A stretch of DNA of 15,916 bases. Origin: Candidatus Uhrbacteria bacterium RIFOXYB12_FULL_58_10 (GTDB taxonomy: Bacteria > Patescibacteriota > Patescibacteriia > UBA9934 > GWF2-40-263). How positions within the stretch are numbered: the first letter of the stretch is position 1; each line of letters starts with the position of its first letter. Below the pieces are notes generated by a model. The model was not told the DNA's origin. It made no database searches and worked only from the letters and a program-made list of their open reading frames with translations. The DNA is taken from assembly GCA_943357275.1 (NCBI GenBank), contig CALRGL010000014.1, positions 1 to 15,916 on the forward strand. The letters are read 5' to 3'. Below are positions 12,822-15,916 of this stretch, one piece after another. The position numbers were made by a program, and so were the translations under genes.

Positions 12822-13325
12822 TTATCGAATATACAAATACAAATCCGGTCTTCCTTTTTCTTTATCAACTTTAATCGGTGTCCAATTTGGAATTGGCCAA
12901 ACATAACTCACCACGCGCGTACCTGGTTTCAATTCCTTTTCAAACTTCGGTTGCAACTTGGCGTACGTCTCAGGCATCAAAAACAAATACACAGCGTCAT
13001 ACTCAGACAAATTCTTCCGAAACACATTTCCAAACAAAATCTTCACATTCTTTCTTCCCAAACTTTGCAACACCGCAATCCCCCACTGCACAATCGACAA
13101 TTCGATTCCTTCGATGTGCGCTTTGGAATCCTTTGCGACGTATCGACACACACGTCCATTTCCACATCCAAGTTCGATAAACTTCTGGCCCGGTTGCAAG
13201 GCAAGAAGTTTTTTTAATCGATCCATATCACGCATCCAGGTAGGAACCCAAGGAGCTCCTTTTGATCCAGCATAGGCAACAGATCCAAGCAAAATAATCA
13301 CAACAAGAGAGACAATAGGATTCAT
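12822..13325 (-). CDS. Membrane-anchored class I SAM-dependent methyltransferase
   Basis: From the ATG at 13325 the product is 167 residues. A single N-terminal membrane segment (about 3-20) is followed by a compact Rossmann methyltransferase core. KFIELGCGNGRVCRYVA (48-64) is motif I for SAM binding, Glu75 in IEGIELS is the ribose-binding acid at the end of strand 2, and EYDAVYLFLMPETYAKLQPKF is the motif IV region. Size and layout resemble small anchored methyltransferases in the DOT1/FAM173-like group; the substrate is not evident. An in-frame GTG at 13358 is rejected because it overlaps the promoter and would put charged residues before the anchor. There is no SD. The stop lies 2 bases beyond the orphan gene's terminator T run on the opposite strand. 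Confidence 0.85.
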   Translation of the reverse strand: MNPIVSLVVIILLGSVAYAGSKGAPWVPTWMRDMDRLKKLLALQPGQKFIELGCGNGRVCRYVAKDSKAHIEGIELSIVQWGIAVLQSLGRKNVKILFGNVFRKNLSEYDAVYLFLMPETYAKLQPKFEKELKPGTRVVSYVWPIPNWTPIKVDKEKGRPDLYLYIR

Positions 13326-13333
13326 ATGCAAAA

Positions 13334-13363
13334 AGGATAACACAACGTCCTTGCTCACGTCGA
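13334..13363 (-). promoter_or_regulatory. Promoter of the methyltransferase gene
   Basis: On the minus strand: TCGACG (13358-13363), an 18-base spacer ending in TGT, and TATCCT (13334-13339), an extended -10 matching that of the ABC-F gene. The -10 ends 8 bases before the ATG at 13325, which predicts an essentially leaderless message. Confidence 0.65.
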
Positions 13364-13384
13364 AACAACAGCTTAAAATAGAAT
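13351..13384 (+). promoter_or_regulatory. Candidate promoter of the MFS transporter gene
   Basis: TTGCTC (13351-13356), a 17-base spacer and TAAAAT (13374-13379) end 11 bases before the ATG at 13391. An overlapping TAGAAT (13379-13384) is an alternative -10 only 6 bases from the ATG. Either choice gives a leader of 0-5 bases. The site overlaps the divergent methyltransferase promoter. Confidence 0.5.
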
Positions 13385-13390
13385 CACTCT

Positions 13391-14662
13391 ATGAGACACC
13401 TTCTTCCTAATATTCCAGAGACAATTCATCACCTTCAACAATTTAAAACAAAACATCGTCTTGTTCTTGTTCTGGCTCTGATGATTTTTTTCTTCATGGT
13501 TTGTGATGGCATTGTTGGATTCTTCGTTCCGATTGCCATTTCGGACATGGGTCTCAATCACCTACAAACGGGGATTTTGATTGGTTCTTCCTCCTTTGCA
13601 GGACTCTTGTTCGACCAATTTCTTCTTCGCGTTATCAAACAACCTCACTTTCGACGATTGTATCTTTACATGTTCCTGTTTGCTGTCTTGCTTCCTCTCA
13701 TTATTTGGAAGTCATCCTCTGTTGTCCTTTTTTTACTGGGAATGACGGTTTGGGGTGTGTACTACGATTTGTTCAATTGTGGAACCATGGATTTTGTCGG
13801 AAGGTATTCAAAAAAAACAGATCACACAAAAGATTTTGGTATCATTGCGGTATTCTTTTCTCTTGCCTATTTTCTTGCCCCACTCATTGCTTCCTCTTTT
13901 ACAGATGAGCGTGTCCACGGAACTCCGTTTATTGTTGCGTATCTTTTTTTAGCCGTTGCCTTTAGTTTGTTTCTCTTTCTCAAAAAAGCAACAAATAAAA
14001 AACTTTCTCATGCCCTCCCTGAACAAACCGTCCTCATCAAAAAGACCGATCGAATAGGTTTTTTTCGCGTCGTTCGTATCCTTCTTCCGATTCTCTTGGT
14101 TAGCATGATCATGAACATTGTTGAGTCAACCTACTGGACCATTGCTCCACAGATTGAACACATTGAAGGATTTTCCTACAACTTTGGCGGAATCCTCATG
14201 AGTCTTCATCAGATGCCTATTCTCTTTATTGGTTGGTTTGCCGGAAAGCTCAGTGAAAAACATTCAAAAAAACACGTCGCATTTTTAGCACTGATGATGG
14301 GGTCTCTTTTTTTAACATCGTTCTTTTTCATTCATCATCCCTATCTTATTCTCCTTGTGAACGTTCTCGCCTCCTGTTGTTTCGCCTTTGTTTGGCCAAT
14401 GATCAACGCACTCTACGCAGGTCAAGACATTCAAACACCAGAACACGAAACACAAATCGAAACAGCCCACGACTCCTTCACAAACATCGGTTACATTATC
14501 GGACCAGTGATTGGAGGACTGATCGCACAACTCGCTGGTCCTCTTCAAACCTTCGCATGGATTGGAGTCATCGGAGTCGTCCTCTCAACGTTTCTTTTTA
14601 TCACAACTCCGAGACATTTGATTATTCATAGGAAGAACCAAACAAGTCACAGCACATCCTAG
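13391..14662 (+). CDS. Major facilitator superfamily transporter
   Basis: This 423-residue protein has about twelve hydrophobic segments in two halves separated by a hydrophilic loop (about residues 198-225, KKATNKKLSHALPEQTVLIKK). The first half contains CDGIVGFFVPIAISDMGLNHLQTGILIGSSSFAGLLFDQFLLR, the usual segment 1-2 region and loop of MFS carriers. The second half contains SFTNIGYIIGPVIGGLIAQLAGPLQTFAWIGVIGV, a typical segment 11-12 pattern with Gly-rich packing. The substrate cannot be told; drug or sugar-phosphate efflux-type carriers look similar. No SD precedes the ATG and -10 boxes lie 6-11 bases upstream, again indicating a leaderless message. A bidirectional-type hairpin follows the stop. 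Confidence 0.88.
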   Translation: MRHLLPNIPETIHHLQQFKTKHRLVLVLALMIFFFMVCDGIVGFFVPIAISDMGLNHLQTGILIGSSSFAGLLFDQFLLRVIKQPHFRRLYLYMFLFAVLLPLIIWKSSSVVLFLLGMTVWGVYYDLFNCGTMDFVGRYSKKTDHTKDFGIIAVFFSLAYFLAPLIASSFTDERVHGTPFIVAYLFLAVAFSLFLFLKKATNKKLSHALPEQTVLIKKTDRIGFFRVVRILLPILLVSMIMNIVESTYWTIAPQIEHIEGFSYNFGGILMSLHQMPILFIGWFAGKLSEKHSKKHVAFLALMMGSLFLTSFFFIHHPYLILLVNVLASCCFAFVWPMINALYAGQDIQTPEHETQIETAHDSFTNIGYIIGPVIGGLIAQLAGPLQTFAWIGVIGVVLSTFLFITTPRHLIIHRKNQTSHSTS

Positions 14663-14669
14663 ACGACAA

Positions 14670-14698
14670 AAAATACACGCGTTACCGGCGTGTATTTT
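14670..14698. terminator. Terminator between the convergent MFS and protease genes
   Basis: AAAATACACGC (14670-14680), a 7-base loop and GCGTGTATTTT (14688-14698) form a perfect 11-bp stem with an A run before it, so it can end transcription on either strand. It lies 7 bases after the MFS stop and 57 bases beyond the protease stop. Confidence 0.85.
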
Positions 14699-14755
14699 GA
14701 TCTGATTCAAATCCCATTGTTTGACTTGTCACCTGCTCATCTTCCTGCATCCGTT

Positions 14756-15916
14756 TTACATAAGAGATACCATCGAAATACTGCAAAAATCTTTAAACGG
14801 AATCTCGTAAGTCTTTGACGTATGATGCGGATTAACCACATGGACAATTCCATTCTCTAAATCAACCTTTCCTAATGTGTAGGCGTGCTGTGAAATGACT
14901 CCAAGTGGTGTGTCATTTTCCTTCTGCCAAACCTTCCAAGGAGCGTCTTTTCTTTTAGGCGATTCGAATCCTTCTTTTGTAAAAACCGTTGCGAGAATAC
15001 GTTGATCTGTGACAGGAGATGCTTGATCCTTAGCGATCTCGTGAAGGGCGCCAACAACCTCTTCCTGTTGCTTCACCATAAATTTCTGATACGGCTTTCC
15101 AAGAAGTTCGAAGAGAACCTTATGAGGAATGCCTCTTTCCCATCTGTATTGATCAACACTTTCATTATTTACGGAAGAAAAACGACGAATCTCCATTGTT
15201 TTACCGATAGCATTTTCATCACCGTCACGACGATCGCGTTTTCTACTAACAAAACTCTGCATGGCTCGCTCAATGACCCTATCACCCAATGATCCCAATC
15301 GCATGCTATTTTTTGTATCTTGTTCAAGTTCCTTCAAATCAACATCCACTGGTTCCACCATTCCCGTATCGGCATTATGGATTGAAACACGCCACACCGT
15401 ATCAGAAACCTTTTCTAAACGACTCAGCAACGTATCAAACGCGTCTGGATTTCGTTTAATGGCTTCTAGAGCAGAAATGGCATAACAATTTCCTCCTGAC
15501 CCTTGTTTCATTTCGTTCTTTGGCAATCCCGGCCAATCCGCCCCTTTCCAAAGTTCATTTACGATCTTTCGCTTCTGTTCCAAAGAAATCTCTTTCACTT
15601 CCGTACGAATTTCTTTTTGTCGTTTGATCTCAATTTTTTTCAGTGCCGAACGTACTTTGTCAGACATCAGCAAACCACCAGGAACCTCTTGGACGGGTTG
15701 TTCTGTTTGTTGTACAAGTTCACGTAACCGTTCTTGCTGTTCTCCAGAAAGTTCCAACATGGGAACAGCGGGATGATCCGATGAACGAATAGACGCATCG
15801 TGAACAACCGTTTTTTGCAATGCGGAAAAATCAAATTGACCTTCCATTGTTGGATCAAAACTGTTCTGAACAAGCGTCTTTTTAAGAGATTCATCTTGAT
15901 GAGAAAAACCTTCGGA
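14756..15916 (-). CDS. Calpain-like cysteine protease domain protein, C-terminal part (5' end outside window)
   Basis: The frame stays open from 15916 to the stop at 14756 (386 residues), so the Met at 15847 need not be the start. Numbered from that Met, KQGSGGNCYAISALEAIKR carries Gln115 (oxyanion hole) and Cys121 (nucleophile), as in the QGxxGDC(W/Y) motif of calpains (peptidase family C2). SQHAYTLGKV gives His321 and IVHVVNPHH gives Asn339, with the usual His-Ala-Tyr and Asn-Pro context, completing the Cys-His-Asn triad. SLGDRVIERAMQSF fits the helix before the second subdomain. The residues before about 60 are Gln/Glu-rich and disordered-looking, with a charged helix at about 62-100. The calpain domain is at the very C-terminus. 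Whether it is secreted, an effector or intracellular depends on the missing N-terminus. Confidence 0.78.
   Translation of the reverse strand, partial: SEGFSHQDESLKKTLVQNSFDPTMEGQFDFSALQKTVVHDASIRSSDHPAVPMLELSGEQQERLRELVQQTEQPVQEVPGGLLMSDKVRSALKKIEIKRQKEIRTEVKEISLEQKRKIVNELWKGADWPGLPKNEMKQGSGGNCYAISALEAIKRNPDAFDTLLSRLEKVSDTVWRVSIHNADTGMVEPVDVDLKELEQDTKNSMRLGSLGDRVIERAMQSFVSRKRDRRDGDENAIGKTMEIRRFSSVNNESVDQYRWERGIPHKVLFELLGKPYQKFMVKQQEEVVGALHEIAKDQASPVTDQRILATVFTKEGFESPKRKDAPWKVWQKENDTPLGVISQHAYTLGKVDLENGIVHVVNPHHTSKTYEIPFKDFCSISMVSLM

Noticed and set aside
12070..12906. 278-codon plus-strand frame shifted within the GC-rich gene
   Set aside because: Arg/Pro/Gly-rich shadow composition; it runs through the terminator hairpin and into the opposite-strand methyltransferase gene.
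13323..13358. GTG at 13358 as start of the methyltransferase
   Set aside because: It overlaps the -35/spacer region of the promoter just upstream of the ATG at 13325. The ATG gives a clean membrane anchor.
1..15916. Recoded TGA (Gly) genetic code as in some CPR lineages
   Set aside because: The CPBP and GC-rich genes end cleanly at TGA followed by intergenic signals, and no gene needs read-through of TGA.

Overview
The window looks like a chromosomal stretch from a member of the Candidate Phyla Radiation (Patescibacteria). This rests on protein character, not on any search. Supporting signs are a Gly/Arg-rich protein with a CxxC-x17-CxxC zinc knuckle, a MurF lacking its usual N-terminal domain, small lipoproteins with thrombospondin-3-type calcium repeats, tightly packed genes, and many starts with no Shine-Dalgarno (SD) sequence just below a -10 box. 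TGA is used as a stop (CPBP gene, GC-rich gene), so this is not one of the TGA-recoded lineages. Hand-counted 60-base stretches give roughly 32-53% G+C, except one gene at 11942-12763 that is about 57-67%.

Layout, left to right. 1-419 (-): N-terminal part of a Kef-type cation/proton antiporter. 441-780: tRNA-Glu(CTC) with promoter and terminator, followed by a second copy of the tRNA 3' end plus terminator hairpin and scrambled tRNA-like debris. 835-1524 (+): CPBP intramembrane protease. 1599-2279 (-): lipoprotein with a TSP3 repeat. 2355-3347 (-): SBF/BASS-type transporter. 3480-3890 (+): small lipoprotein candidate. 6130 to 4013 (-): two-gene unit of an ABC-F ATPase and the Gly-rich CxxC protein. 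6213-6899 (-): unknown protein with its own promoter and terminator.

11734 to 7024 (-) is a four-gene wall/division operon: a DUF4178-like protein, a membrane-anchored protein with a C-terminal calcium-binding-type repeat, a class B penicillin-binding protein (ftsI type) and murF. It has a strong promoter at 11782-11809 and a terminator at 6977-7012. The three junctions from the anchored protein to murF are very tight, two of them being stop-GT-ATG. 11942-12763 (+) is a compositionally foreign, unrecognised gene with its own promoter and terminator. 12822-13325 (-) is a membrane-anchored methyltransferase and 13391-14662 (+) an MFS transporter, fired from overlapping divergent promoters. 14756-15916 (-) is the C-terminal part of a larger protein ending in a calpain-like cysteine protease domain.

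The points most worth following are the GC-rich orphan gene, the palindromic duplication downstream of tRNA-Glu with compensatory base changes, the calpain-like protease, and the consistent leaderless or near-leaderless start architecture.
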